Assembly (NCBI RefSeq): GCF_019649055.1
Contig: NW_026570329.1
Span: 186,001-250,000, forward strand
DNA length: 64,000 bases
Direction of reading: 5' to 3'
Origin: Paramacrobiotus metropolitanus
Lineage: Eukaryota; Tardigrada; Eutardigrada; Parachela; Macrobiotidae
Shown here: positions 13,201 to 25,669 of the stretch, piece by piece
How positions within the stretch are numbered: the first letter of the stretch is position 1
How the letters are laid out: every line of letters starts with the position of its first letter
Notes under the pieces: generated by a model
Told to the model about the DNA's origin: nothing
The model's database searches: none
The model's input: the letters and a program-made list of their open reading frames with translations, nothing else
Program-made: the position numbers and the translations under genes

Positions 13201-15959
13201 ATGTGCGAGGCGGCCGTCCTTAAATGGGACAAATGTACCGGCATGAAGCCTTCGGGTACTCTCATGATCAGCATATAACAGACAGATACCGCCTTTTTTA
13301 CATTATCTATAGTATTCCCGTTTATTTTTTCAGAAACATATTTCATGCTTCCTTAATTCAAACTTTTCTTAATTTCCCCAGAAAAAGTAATTAAGATTTC
13401 AGAAATTTTTGGTGAATTTTGAGAGCTTATACAACGGGATAATATTCTTATCCTTATTACACCGAACAAGAATTAAGGTATTCGAAATGGAAAAATGAAA
13501 GTTATGTAAAGCCAGTAAAAGTGAATAAAATTATCAAGCACTTCGGTAGAAAAGATTGACTTTTGAAACTGTTATAAAGATGCCGGTGAGCGTTTTATTA
13601 TACGGAAGACATAGTACAACGTTTTGCCGGTGTTAAACCTTCCACTGCCCAATCTCGTACCGCAAACAGTACCGCCCGATTCACATCCAATTCTATCCAT
13701 TCTCGGATGCGCGCGCGCAGGTTAACTGTAGCGCGCGCTGTATGTGTGCGTACTTCGCCGTACACATGCACCGCGCGGTCGAGGCGCACAGCACAATACA
13801 ACGCCATCCACGAAAACCAGTTTACCTCCACGTCTGCTGCTTTTTTAGCGCCCCGCAACTATCACAGGAGCTGCGGGTTCATTTTCGCCATCTTTTCTTT
13901 TCTCGTCGCTGCTCTATGCTGAGCGGCAGTACATTCACCCGGTGTAAACGACTTCTTACAGGTTGATTGCGTCGTGTTTGTGTTCAGTGGATGAGTTCTG
14001 CCGCGGAAAGAGGCAGTCAGTCGGTTTCAGTGCGCGGCAGGATCAACCTGAGATTTTCTTACTTGTACCTTTTACAAAATAATCGCCACTTGTTTAACTC
14101 GTCGTATCCGGTGAAGACGCTTCTTCACTTGACGTTCCATTGCATACATTCCTTTTCCGTACAGTGTAAGTTCATGAACGCGGTATACTCACTCTGTATT
14201 ATACTTTCCGTAAATTCTCCCTTATTTCCAATTTATTTCTAATCTTTCCGGCATGAAAAACGTAAGCATTTTAAATGTTTTCAAATATTTTAAAATTTCG
14301 TCACGGATGGTTTCGGGACATATGATTAAGAAGTTACAGCGATTACGGTAAAAAGTGGGCTGGGTTCTGGGAAAGCACTGCTGTTGTTTACTCTGCATTT
14401 TCAACCTGTTGCTCTATATGTGTATTACGCCATCGTGCATGCCAGCTTTGATTACCGCGACCCGGCGTCCGTTTTCTTCGGCTGCATGAATTGTGTCTTA
14501 TGGCGCTGTCTTGACACACTTGCCAGTTCCTGTATCGACCAGTGTATAACGATACAAACATCATGTACACGATGGTACATATATCGCGGCGCGCACTTTC
14601 GTAATCCTTATTGAAAAGGATCGAGTGCGCGCGAGGCAGTTTAATAAGACAGTGCTCGCGATCGTCGCACCCGGCGCTAGCTGCACACCGGATGATGAAA
14701 TTCCGCTCGGTGTGTTTTTTGATCTGGCTATTGGAGTGGTTTGAGGCTGTAGCTGTGTAGCTGTAGCTGTGTGTCCCCAGCCTGTCGCATGGTCGCTGCA
14801 GCGTCGTGTTTGAGTAAGCTTGGATGAGTTTGTTTAGACGGCAGCCTGTGCGCGCTAGCGGGCAGCCTAGTCCAAGCCGGTGAAGAGGTGTTGTTGCTGG
14901 CTTAGTTCAGGTGAATTTGAGCAGGGCCGGGTCAGGTCTACCTGTGCACAGGAGAGAGGACAGTTGATATGGCGAATGTACAGCTCGCTACAAACGGCCT
15001 TGGCACCAAACCTAGTGACGTGTGTACAAACAGGCTCTCGCACTGTATATTGCAGCGCGGCGCGGCATCCATCAACCGACGGTGGAATAGTCGCTGGATT
15101 GATTCACTTCCATGGCCATCGGTGTGTGTGCAAGCATAATCCGTATACTCGACCGGCCTGTCAGTGTTTCATAGCTCCAGGAATAAAAAATCGCAGCTAG
15201 CTGAGTTTCTTAGATTTCTTGGGTTTCTTAGACTGTCTGTCTCCATAAGGGGAGAAGCGTTGGTTCGGTGTTGACTCGAAGCGATAGTTAATCATCATAA
15301 TCCACGCAGTTAATTATACTGGCTCCTTCCTTTTATTGACTCCGAGTGTACGCTGAAAAGGCACCGGTAATTACTGCAGCCGGTGACACAGATAAATATT
15401 CTTTTCTTGCACCGGTATGTGCCACCGCGTTGAGCAACAGGTGAATGAGTCTTACGGGTAGGAAATTATGTTTTGTCTTTTTGTCTCATTCTCTCTTTCT
15501 CATCGTTCGCCACACCGAACAGCGCCCTATTTGTTGGCGCGCACACAGCACATACACACATAATACATAGCACCTGATCCTGCTGTTATGTTGCCGGCGC
15601 GTACAGGTAAAACTGGCCGGATATTCGGAACACGGCGATGGCCATATGTGTGTGTATGTGTCTGTGTATGTGTGTGTGAGCGCCTTCACAGCCATGCCAA
15701 TGTAGCACATCGATGCCACTAATATAGGTTCAGAGCGGCGTATCCTAGCGATTAGCCCTAGGCAGCGGTCGCACTCTCTCTCAATTCTCGCGCCACGGTT
15801 GTTTTGTGTGCTTGTGCCAGCTAAACTCGACCTGGCTGATCGCGCCGCGATGGCGATGATGGCCTTTATTTTTCTTAGGTTACCTCTTGAACTGTTATAG
15901 CCGCTGTGCATGTGACTCGGTATCCTCTGTATTCACATTCGCGCTTGTATCCTCTCCAG
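10292..15959 (+). other. Probable long 5' UTR intron of gene B
   Basis: From the donor at 10291/10292 to the acceptor CCTCTCCAG at 15959. It holds the 102-bp tandem repeat (12503-12704), a GCT/GAT triplet run near 11194-11218, an ATGG run near 12849-12863, a TGTAGC run near 14745-14775 and a TG-rich microsatellite near 15645-15680. No coding gene is recognisable; short frames on both strands look like noise. The intron could be shorter if the true first exon lies downstream. Confidence 0.3.
12503..12704. repeat. Two-copy perfect tandem repeat, 100 bp, period 102 bp
   Basis: Copies 12503-12602 and 12605-12704 are identical by eye over 100 bp. Both start AGAGGTGTGTTTGCTCCGTC and end CACTGGGTATCGA. 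Because 102 is a multiple of three, an artificial repeated open frame appears on the - strand. Identity suggests recent duplication or an assembly artefact. Confidence 0.85.
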
Positions 15960-15971
15960 ATTTAACGCACC

Positions 15972-18900
15972 ATGACCACGGCCACATTAGCCCGCGGTCC
16001 TCCCATGGGACTCAATGTGGGAGGCAATCTCAGTATCGATGACGATGGGGACGGGATGATGGAGGGGATGGATGAGGAGGACAACAACATGTCCCGGGGC
16101 CGCGGTGGCCACAGCAGCCATTCCCGTAACAACCAGTCCCGTCGGGTGGAGACGTCGGCGTCCCGCGGTCAGCTGGTCATCGCCGAGGAGCCGGATGGGG
16201 AGAGCGATGAGGGCGACTACAACGGGGAGACCGCGGTTGACTACTCCAATCCCGGGAAGCAGGGATCCTCCGACGGGGAAGGGGATCAGGACCGGGATAC
16301 CGGCGACGATCAGGAACAGGAGACGGAACAGGACAACGACCAGGATATGGATCAGGACGATATGCAGAACGGCAGTATTCCCGTAAGTCCCGTTTATAAT
16401 TACAAAACTCAATCCCAATCACGAAGGTGTTTCAGTTTAAGTGAACTGTGTTTGAGGCTTGGGCGTGTCTGTTCCGATTACATTGGTTATAATTACGTAT
16501 GCATAAGATATTCGGTACCGGTAGCGAAGTGTCATGTAAGAACAAAGCGCATAGAATTTTGCCGGCAGCGGCTCGCAAGGATGAAGACCGTTCTTTAATG
16601 GGTTGTGTGTGATTAATTTCCGGCGGTGCTCGGCGAAAAAACACAGCTAGTGCTGTGACCCGAATCGGCGACGCTGCCAGTCCAGCTTTACCGCTCGCTG
16701 TTGTTCAGTACAGCGCGCAACAGGCTGGTTAGTCCAGCAGCACACAGGGTCATATGCGGGGCCGGTCGGCGACACCGTTTTTGTGCCTTGCGGACATATG
16801 TGGATCGCTGCTGTCGTTTTGAGTGCTGCTGCAGCAGCCACTGGTTGCCGGTATATTATGACAATGAGTTTCCGAGTGGCGGGAGCGAAGCCGTACAGTT
16901 TTGGCTGTTATGGCGCGCTGGCAATGATAATACAGGTGCGCACTTGTGCAGTGCAGTGCCGACCGCGAGGTGAGTAACCTCTCCACCACGGCATTCTCAG
17001 CCCATGGGAATCTTGAGCCAGTGTGCGCGCGGCAGAACGGGTTTTCTGCTGCGTTGGTGGATTCACGGAAAGCCGGTTTCAGTGCTGCGCCGGACTCTTG
17101 CTTCCTCTAAATGAGCCACTTTCCCCTGTTTTCCTTCAAAAGCAGACTAGTGTCGAAATTAAATCCACAGTGCACATTGCATGTCATAACTTGACAATCA
17201 ACAAGGAAGCTGTTTTTACAATCCCATTTCATTATTATTCTACTAAAAATTATTATTAGGATAAATCCAAGCGGTGTAAATATTTCATAATCCGTTAGCG
17301 TTAATCCGTTAGCGTTTTCTACATGTTTTCCCAGTTAGCATAATGCGGCCCCGCCCACGCAGCATTAATCATTGATTTCTTTCCACTATTGTCTCGTCAG
17401 AAATAACGAACGGCATTCCATGTTGAAGAGCATGCCGGTGATTGTTTGGCGTAAATAAATGCTAGAGTGGCATTTGTCAAAGAATGCCTCTATCCACCGG
17501 ACCCGTAACACGGTGCACATCTGTCCGGTGGTATAGCGGCATACAGACGGAAGCGCGATGCTGGCTGTTGACAGAGGGAATTGGCAACGAGCTTGGTATC
17601 CGTGTGTATCTGTTTAAAATGCCGTAAGATGATTACAAGTGCGCAGTGCTTAATTCGTTCTCGTGTCGGCACCGGCTGACCAGTAAAGACAGACAGATAA
17701 CTATCCGCTGCATCACGGTACACAAACAGGTTTGCCGGGGATCCTGTTGACGCACAACATTGCGAAGAAATCTGGAAAAATTAGGTCGAAGATAGTTGAC
17801 TCATGGAACATCCTGTTCAGTAATTTCTGGGCACTTCTTAGAGCTACAGTTTCAGTTATTAAACTTTCCCGTTAAATTTATAATACCGTAAGTAGTTTAT
17901 ATGCACGTACATGATACCGGAAGTCAGGTTCTCAATGGAGTTTATAGGTAAAATTGTGGAAAAAAATAACACTTAGTTTCCGAAAGGTTTTCTTGAGATT
18001 TCTTAGAGGCACAGGCGACGCTTGAGTTGCTGTCATCTTTTGCGCGAGCAGCGCATTCACCCAGTAATTACCGCGAGGCTGAATGGCCTAGGTGGACACG
18101 GTCTGTATTGTTCACCCAGTACATCTCACTGATCTCGGCTGGCGACATCCGTGAAGATTAGTTGCAGCGTGGCAAAATAAGGAGGTCGGCCCCCGTCAGC
18201 ATCGCACACAGCGTTCTTCGCTGTTTCTCATCCAACACGCACATACCGCATATCACATTTATATACAGCGGGAGTGATTATGCTGCCGGTGCTGTCCAGC
18301 TCGAATTCGAAGTGTCCATCAGCTGTGCGGCACTAATCGTCCAATTGAATTCATAATCGACATAAGCGCCATTTGCCGGTCTTCATAGACTTTTATATCG
18401 ACAACACAGAGAAAAAACTGGTTGGGCTGAATGATGCGCGGCAGTTGGTAGTTTAGTATGGGTACATTGACCTCATTCGGTCTCCTTGCACGACGTGTCC
18501 TGTCAGCTTACAGAAACGCAGTGAATCGTATAGAAAAAAAGGAAAAATAATTGCTCAGTACATCTGTTTAATAAAATAATTTTTGTAATAAATTACCAAT
18601 GATTTCTTTTACAGAGTTACGATGAGTATCAGCACATGAACGATCGTAACGGGCGCAACGGCACATCCGGTGGGTCAGCGCAGGCGTATGGCGGCAAGGC
18701 GGGGTCCGTGGACTCTTCGGGACTGATGGCGGCGCCCAACCACACCGGCTCCAAGGCGGCCGCCGCCGGGAAGAACGGGAAGAGCTTTGTCTGCGACATC
18801 TGTCTGAAGACCTTCTCCAATGCGGCCAATATGCGCCGACATCGGGTGCGTCATTCCGGCGTGAAGCCCTTCGAATGCCGCTTCTGTCAGAAACGCTTCT

Positions 18901-20736
18901 TCCGCAAGGATCACATGCGCGAGCACATGAACCACAAGCACAACAATACACAGGTACTGGTGACCTTTGAAAACGTATGCCTGGTGAATACGTACGAATA
19001 CATGTAAAGTACGTATGAATACATGTAATACGCCTGGTGAAAAACATGTACAGGTTATAAAATAAGTTTACATTTTAATGAATTAGAATATTAAAAATTT
19101 GAAAACCACCGTTCGTAAAGGTCACATTCGTTCTTTTGTGTGCAGATGGAATGCTACTTCTGTCAGCAAGTCTTTGACAAAGAGAAAGACCTCTTCCACC
19201 ACGTGACCCGCGACCACGACGTTAACCCCCGCGAACTGCACTGTCACTACTGCTCCTTCAGCGCCACCACCCTGGGGCGCTACCTGTGGCATCTGACCAC
19301 CTCCCACCCGCGCAAGAACTCCCACTACCTGGACTCCTCCTCCGGCGAGCCGCTCTCCATGTCCATGGCCCCCTACACCCTCGACGCCGACTTCGACACC
19401 ACCGAGACCCCCGCCGCCCGCTCCCGCACCGCGCCCCAACAGCACCCGGCCTACAACGACCTCCCGACGAAATCGCGGGAGTATGAGCCGTACAGCCGGC
19501 GCGAACGGGACGGCAATGCGTCGCCTCCCACCGAGACCACACATTCCAAGTTGAACGGCGCCCTGAATCGGGGAAGCGGGTATTACGAGGAGACGGGAAA
19601 CCTGGCGGCCGCGTTGGCCGGGAAGTCGAACGGGTCGGCGGCCCGGCGTCCGGTGCAGTATGTGTCGCTGCTGCCGTCACACCTGCTGGATGGACAAGGC
19701 GGGGCGGAGGATCTGAGCGGGTACGCGAGGAATGGCGGGGAAGGCGGACATGCCGAGGACCTGTCCGGAGGTTACGGAGGGTATCCGGAGAACTCCAAAC
19801 TGGCATATGCACTGTTTCCCGATCGAATTAAGAAGATGAACGGAGCGACGAATCCGTCGGGGACCAGTAGTGCTGCTGTGGCGGCGGCAGCGGCTGCTGC
19901 GATGGCCGCCGCCGCGGCGCGGAATGCCGAGATGGGAGGGATGCCGTTGTCTTCCGCTACAGGTAATTTTGATTAAGCCATTAAATTAACGAATTATTTT
20001 ATACAGATTTTGTTAATATTATTAGTATAAAATTTTACTGTTTATAAATTTCATTATTTTTTTAATTTTATCATTATTTTTTTACAATTAATTTATCGTC
20101 CATTCATTTGCGAAATAAGCCCTTTAAATCCACTTAAATGTTTTTTGCTAATAATTATTTAAATTTCTAGGCAGCAGCAACCGTCGCAAGTCGAAAGCCC
20201 CGGTGCGGATGGCCGCCAGTCCCGATGACCTTTCCGGACAGCCGGCCGATGCCGCCGGTGCGGAGAATCCACCGCGCGGCACCAAACGCGAATATCCTTA
20301 TCCAGAAGAAACCCGCAACGGAAACTCAGATTCCCACTATTCCCCCATGTTGGAGGAGGTCATGTCGCACTCCCACCGCGACCGCCAGGCCCATCAAGCC
20401 GAGGACCTCTCCGTCAACAACCCCCCGGCGGCGGCGGCCGTTCCCTCGTCACGCAACACCGGCGTCATCCAGCGGAAGGCCTCTACCAACAACGGCGGCC
20501 CGACACCCTCGGCCAACGGCATCGCCAACACCGCCACCAGCGGGGCGGGTGCCGCCGAGGGCGACAGTGAGCACAAGTGTCCGTACTGTCTGATCGTGTA
20601 TCCGGACAACGTCATGTATTTATTGCACAAGATGCTGCACGTCCGCAATCAGCCGTACAAATGCGCGATTTGCACCACGGTGTACCCGAACCGGTATGAA
20701 TTCTACGCGCATGTCGTCAACCACCGAGCTACATAA
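15972..20736 (+). CDS. C2H2 zinc-finger protein B, Ikaros/hunchback-like (710 aa)
   Basis: Paralogue of gene A and probably a nuclear transcription factor. Coding exons 15972-16382, 18615-18953, 19146-19962 and 20171-20736 (2133 bp) join in frame with GT-AG borders. Residues 1-137 are acidic and Gly/Asp/Gln-rich, with AVDYSNPG matching PVDFSNKG of gene A. Six fingers: Cys197/200-His213/217 and Cys225/228-His241/246; Cys253/256-His269/274 and Cys283/286-His299/304; C-terminal Cys659/662-His675/679 and Cys687/690-His703/707 with the VMY and RYEF landmarks of Ikaros/hunchback dimerisation fingers. The linker has a YVSLL motif, several (E/D)DLS motifs that resemble CtBP-binding sites (inference), and a polyalanine tract near the end of exon 3. 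It is larger than gene A because of linker expansion. The ATG context GCACCATGA is good, and an acceptor lies 12 bp upstream. Expression pattern cannot be inferred. Confidence 0.88.
16383..18614 (+). other. Intron 1 of gene B (2.2 kb), absent from gene A
   Basis: Donor CCC|GTAAGT and acceptor TTTTACAG. It separates the acidic N-terminal exon from the first finger pair; in gene A these are one continuous exon. No gene or mobile element is recognisable inside. Confidence 0.8.
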
Positions 20737-21444
20737 AACGGCGGTTACGTGACGGCCGGGGGCAATGCAATAAAGGGTTGGTCGCCATGGGACGGCGGTT
20801 GTGTGTGGATTAATTTGTTGAAGTGGAAATCGACGGGGGGTGGCGTTTACGTGACGCGCTGGACGGTGACCAAGCGTTGTTTGTTGGAGTGGGAATTCTC
20901 TCTCTTCTCTGTCTCTCTCTTTTCTCTGTTTTTTTTGTATAAATTTATAGTTTTTAACAGCGTTTTTATGCTGCATTATTAATTATTATTTCGGCGACGG
21001 TGAGCGCGCGCGCGGCATTTTGTTGGTTAAATTCGACGGTGTTTTTTCCACGTTTCCGGTTGATTTGTGATATAGTGTCTCCACGTGTAGCTATCATTTT
21101 TTGTGCTGCTTTCGACAAGTTCTAACAAAATTATTATTAGTTCAGCATATTGAATTGGCAGTATTCGCAATAACCTTCTATTTGGCGTCGGCATATAAGA
21201 TACTTGTAGTTGATAAACAAATGCAGACTGATGCAATGTAATATCGATATAACGTAAATTATCATATCACGAGTATTTCTTATCTTTGATCCAAACGTAA
21301 AACATTCATTATAAACCGAAGAAAATCACAAAATGAATAAGAGCGCCATTTTCGCGATCTGCGCTAATGATAAAAATGCGAGTGTCCTTCGAGTCTTCGA
21401 CCACGTGTAATCTTTAATAATCAAAACCAGAACGTAATGAAGAA
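20737..21444. other. Convergent spacer between gene B and BTB1
   Basis: Contains the gene B 3' end, with AATAAA at 20769-20774 only about 33 bp after the stop, then a CT-rich patch and copy R1 of the BTB-cluster intergenic element, then the 3' flank of BTB1, which lies on the opposite strand. Confidence 0.6.
20880..21130 (-). repeat. BTB-cluster intergenic element, copy R1
   Basis: On the - strand it reads CACGTG (E-box type), then CAACCGGAAACGTGG, a spacer, CAACAAAATG and a run of GC dinucleotides. The same order recurs in copies R2-R8. R1 lies between the convergent gene B and BTB1, so it has no obvious gene to drive; it may be a relic of a lost family member. Confidence 0.6.
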
Positions 21445-23395
21445 TCAATAGGAATAACTGAGATCAAAAACTAGACGTTCGCCAGGGGAAGCATAGCCAT
21501 AAAAGCCAGTAAGCTCCACGTTGGCAGCTAGAGCAACCCTCTCGGTCTCCACAATCTCTTCGCGACGATTGTCTTCCCTCCGAATGACCAGCTTCGACTG
21601 GCGATTACCAACAATTTTCGCCAGCTGCCAGTGATCCGCCGGGCCCGGTACAAACACCGCATCGCCTAGCTGGAATCCCGTGGGCATCGGAACGGTGTGA
21701 CGCTGCTCCGTGGGGAAGGGCAGCGTCGGCTTCAGGGCGGCATTTTGGTACAGGAAAATGCTCAACAGCTCGGTTTCCGACAGCAGACCACCCTATTAAT
21801 AAAATAACTCATGTTTAAATCACACAGAATATAAATCTCGATTTCCAGCAGTCAAACCCAGCAGTTATTATGCTCACCGTCGCAGGACCATCCGACAGTT
21901 GCGCGGCCGTCAGCAAGGGAAAGCGCACCAGGAATAACGCTTCGCCCAGCATCTGACGCCGGTTGGCAGCGGACGGCTCCATGTTATTCCGCTTACAGGC
22001 TTCGGTGGCCCACCTGCAAAAGACCACTGAGACCTGAAAGACTCGTATCAGTCGTATGCGTCACCGTTATACAGTGGAAGCGACGGTACTAATTACTATT
22101 CCTACGTAACAGCGGTACCACTATGATGAGCACTATCTGATATCTGTATATCTATCCAGTATCCCACAATGATGAAGTAGAGCATAAAAACTACCAGTAA
22201 TTCTTAACAAATACCTCTCGATAGCCGAATAAATATCCTGCTCTCCAGCCGACAGTGTATCGCGTTGCAGTATGGTGCGCAATGTGTCCTGACGGATGCA
22301 TGTGAAGTGATCCGATCGCAGAATCTCTTCCGTCTTCTCATCCAGCAAACGCCAGCACTTCTCCACAATAGTATCAGCGTGCCACTGCACTGCCTGTAAA
22401 ACAGTTACAGGCTCCTTCAGTCGAAATAAGTTAAAGACCCACCTACGGAATAACTAGAAAAATAATAAGTACCTAATATCAACAAAGTAATAATATTATG
22501 TTTGTTTTATTAATATTTTGTATCATTTTATTCGTTATTTTGCTCACCAGTACAGTACCGTTAATTAAAATTCGATATCTCCAAGTGTTGTAGGCATGAA
22601 TCGTTCAGATAAATGACAAATTGATAAAAAAAAAAGATTTAATTAAATTACAAATAAGCAAGTCTCACTTGTTCCAACGCGAACAAACAATTATCAACGT
22701 CCAGCTGGCTGTAAATCATCGATAAGCAGATTTGCACCAGGGGAGCCACGTCGTATTTGTCGGCGCAGTTCATGGTGTGGAAAACATTGTCAGCGTTGAG
22801 ATTCTCCGCTTCATCCGTGTACATGTAGCTGGCAAGTTGAGAAAAGAGAAAATCAGAATTCAAACGTTGAAGCAATTTCTAAAAATTTTCCCCCAACCAA
22901 ACGCCACTGATTCATTCATTTTAATTACCTGTTCTGGCTGTTCATAATAATTCATTCAGAAATATCTGTTAATGATTTGGCTGGCCAATACGTACTTCTA
23001 GTTAAGTGTGTACCTGAGCATATTGGCGAATGCGTCAGGCATGAAATCCGGAATATCGATGGGCACGGCGCAGTTCTCGGGTAAACTCCCGTAGAACATG
23101 GCGCGAAACACGGAGCTGCGCATCGCCAAGATGTGCCTACAAAAATTATCGATGAAAGACGGACAGATGGTGCAGAGTATGCCGTTCGCTGTTTCTTTAG
23201 CAAAATCTCATAGTGAGGCACTGAGACAGAAACACTCATGAAGTACTTGTGAGCTTCGAAGGTTTTCACAGGGCCAAAATGACGGCCAACGGTAAAACGC
23301 ACATCGCTGAATTCTCCACTGGTTAACGTCTGCTTCATGCAGCTGACGAGTCCCGCAGCAGGTTCTCCGTGTCGAGAACGTTTGGAGGCCGCCAT
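21445..23395 (-). CDS. BTB1: BTB-BACK protein with SH3/Tudor-like C-terminus (364 aa)
   Basis: Possible substrate adaptor of a Cullin-3 ubiquitin ligase, by analogy to BTB-BACK families. Exons, 5' to 3' on the - strand: 23395-23247, 23136-23014, 22828-22669, 22393-22215, 22013-21878, 21792-21445 (1095 bp, no internal stop). The BTB fold (about residues 15-145) shows SGEFSDVRF, VGRHFGPVK, FEAHK and HILAMRSSVFRAMFYG. The BACK region (about 145-250) shows CADKYDVAPLV, HADTIVEKC, ILRSDHF and RWATEACKRNN. GGLLSETELLSIFLYQN, just after it, is where BTBD3/6-type proteins lead into a PHR domain. Here a 60-residue module (about 288-343, VFVP..HWQLAKIVG...LVIR) follows instead and looks like an SH3-like or Tudor barrel. 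Exon lengths are the template for the whole cluster. Best-preserved long-form member. Confidence 0.85.
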
Positions 23396-24137
23396 TCTGG
23401 TGGGAAATGGCTAACAAGACAACAGTATAATGCGTATTAATTTTCTACTTAACGCAGCTCGTAGATTACCAACAGCAATATGTACAGATCCTGGCGATTC
23501 CAGATAGTATAGGAGACCCCGCGCAAACTGCGCGGAATAAATCAGTGATAGATTAAAATGCAGAGAAAATTGAGAAATATATAAGCTCATCGTTGTTCGT
23601 GACATCTAAGATACGTACGTTGTCAAATTCAGATATATTCTACGCTCCGTTGGATTCATTCATGCTTAGAAATTTAAAAATTTAAAACTTCGCATAATTT
23701 AAAATAAGGTGCTGCTACTGTACTCGTAGTCGTAGCTGGGTTCACTGTTTTACCGAAGATTCTATATTGATCTTTCTGTGTTAACATTTCCCCGTTCGGT
23801 GCACTGCAGAAAAAACCGTAATAAACTTCAAAACTTGCCGTTAATATAGTATGTGCTGTTTTATAGAAATTCCTTTGAGTTTTTTTCTTTATCAGTCTGC
23901 TATTCTTTGAATTGTAAAATATTGCCCGTTGTTATGTATTAGAATTTTGGCCAGCCAGTGCGGCCACACTTATCAAGTCATTAGCATACTTCCAGTCATG
24001 GGTTTTTTAAATTTCGGTTTGTCCGGTAACAATGCCCAGATCGCAGTCACTCACGACGCAGTGTCTGATTGTGTCTCGCTTATTACATTCTTATACTCGA
24101 ACATATGAGTCCTATCTGTATTGCTGCTCCGCAAGCT

Positions 24138-24157
24138 CCCTAGCGCCGGCGCTAGGG
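24138..24157. repeat. Perfect 20-bp palindrome
   Basis: CCCTAGCGCCGGCGCTAGGG, self-complementary over its full length with no loop. It lies about 180 bp left of a second, larger inverted repeat. Function unknown. Confidence 0.8.
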
Positions 24158-24316
24158 GTCAGCTGCGGCTTCGCCTTCTGTTACAATAGCGTCATTACAC
24201 AACAACGTCGTGAATAATAATTTAAATTAACTAATTAATTAATTCATAATAATCATTTAATTTCACAGCAGCGTCGTGAATAATTCGCACTTCCGCTACT
24301 TAGCACCACATTCTAA

Positions 24317-24395
24317 TACAACCGCGTAAAATCCATACTACGGTGCCACCGTACTACGGTGGCACCGTAGTATGGATTCTGTGGCACCGGTTGTA
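24317..24395. repeat. Long inverted repeat (hairpin)
   Basis: Core arms 24330-24350 and 24358-24378 are a perfect 21-bp match with a 7-bp loop. Outside the core, TACAACCG (24317-24324) and CGGTTGTA (24388-24395) extend the symmetry. Could be the relic of a foldback transposon; no target duplication found. Confidence 0.8.
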
Positions 24396-25665
24396 CGGTA
24401 GGCAAGTGATAACGGCACGCGCAGCCGCCCTTGGAGGCGCTACAATAAAGAAGCTCGAACAACTGCGAAGGACAGCTACTTGAAAAACTGGGTTTGCACT
24501 TTGCAGCTATTCCGTACTCGCGGACTGCTTTGCCTGATCTTTCTGACTTCTTCAGCTCTAACTGTCTTGCAAACAAAAATTTCTGGTAAAAAATATATAA
24601 ACCACGGCTATAAGGTGATACATGTCATTACATAAGCACCCCATTCGAAGAAGAGCTTGAATAACGGCGTTTCAGCTGTCGACTCAAGACAGTGGTGGGG
24701 GTGGTCGATTTAGCAGTGGTGGGTTCCTCACTTTTCCCATAGACTTTGTATGTTAACTTTTCTTAAACTTTTCTTTTAAATTTTACATTTTTCTCAAAAA
24801 CTGATTCTTGTCGCGCCATCTGCAAACCTGGCGCTATCGAATGATATATAGACACCCAAGTTTCGTTAAGTGTGTCGCTCAGAAAAGGGAGCTTTGTATG
24901 GAATTCGCTAAGGCTTATTTTACTAATATATAGAGATCAGATTCAATTAACATGTTAATGTTAATGTACAAAGAACTGCTGCGGCAGTTTGAGGCTTTAA
25001 CGAGAATTTAGAGAGAAGATACATTTCACATGGGATAAGTACAAGAAAACCTCGACAATACGAGTCGACATACCGCACGTACAGAGTACTGAAACGGAAA
25101 ACATCCAACAAACAGTTACAAACTCACCAAAAAAGTTGAAAAAACACTGTCTGCAAAAATGTACATTGTACAATACATAGTGCTTACTGCATAGAGAGCG
25201 GTTTCTCTGGGCGGTTGCAATATCACCGAATGTAACGCCACAGTAACAGTCACACAGTGTTATGTACAGTAGTTTATCGTTAGTACAAATACCTATATCT
25301 CCCTACCTTTCAAATAAGTTTTTTTCCAAGTTTATAACAGTCAATTTTCGCATTGAGCTTTATTTCCACTAATTTTGTCTACGTTTTCGGAACAGGGATC
25401 TGGTAGATCCCCCGCCGTGCTTTTTATAGGGCTCCTGACTCCTTTGTCCCGGATTGGTTCAGACAGCTGCAACCTCGTCAAGGGAAAGTAAATAACCTTT
25501 CCGGCTAGCCAGCTTTCCGGTGCTCGTTGTTCTGGATAAATAATAAAATTTAATAAGGTCCTAGCAAGCATATACGGGTATGTGTTGGTTAAACTCACAA
25601 ACTGGACAGCTTTTTTCGACGTTTCGGACTTTCGCGCTGGATTTGGACGAAGTGCATTGTGATCA

Positions 25666-25669
25666 ATAC
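25666..25669. repeat. Target-site duplication, left copy
   Basis: ATAC directly before the TGCAA end of the LTR. The same ATAC lies at 32142-32145 right after the other end of the element. Four base pairs is within the usual range for Ty3/gypsy elements. Confidence 0.65.

Larger units (their letters stand above)
23396..25665. other. Spacer upstream of BTB1, no clear gene
   Basis: Holds two inverted repeats (24138-24157 and 24317-24395). A - strand open stretch at about 25341-25757 has a possible acceptor and ordinary codon-like composition, but no family I recognise and no partner exon; it is not called. The spacer ends at the left target-site copy of the retrotransposon. The element cuts this region off from copy R2, which otherwise would lie about 2.4 kb upstream of the BTB1 ATG. 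Confidence 0.5.

Noticed and set aside
15987-16418. Long - strand open frame opposite gene B exon 1
   Set aside because: Shadow of the GC-rich repetitive coding exon; no splice partner and no domain.
19258-19812. Long - strand open frame opposite gene B exon 3
   Set aside because: Arg/Pro-rich antisense shadow of a GC-rich exon with the zinc fingers on the + strand.
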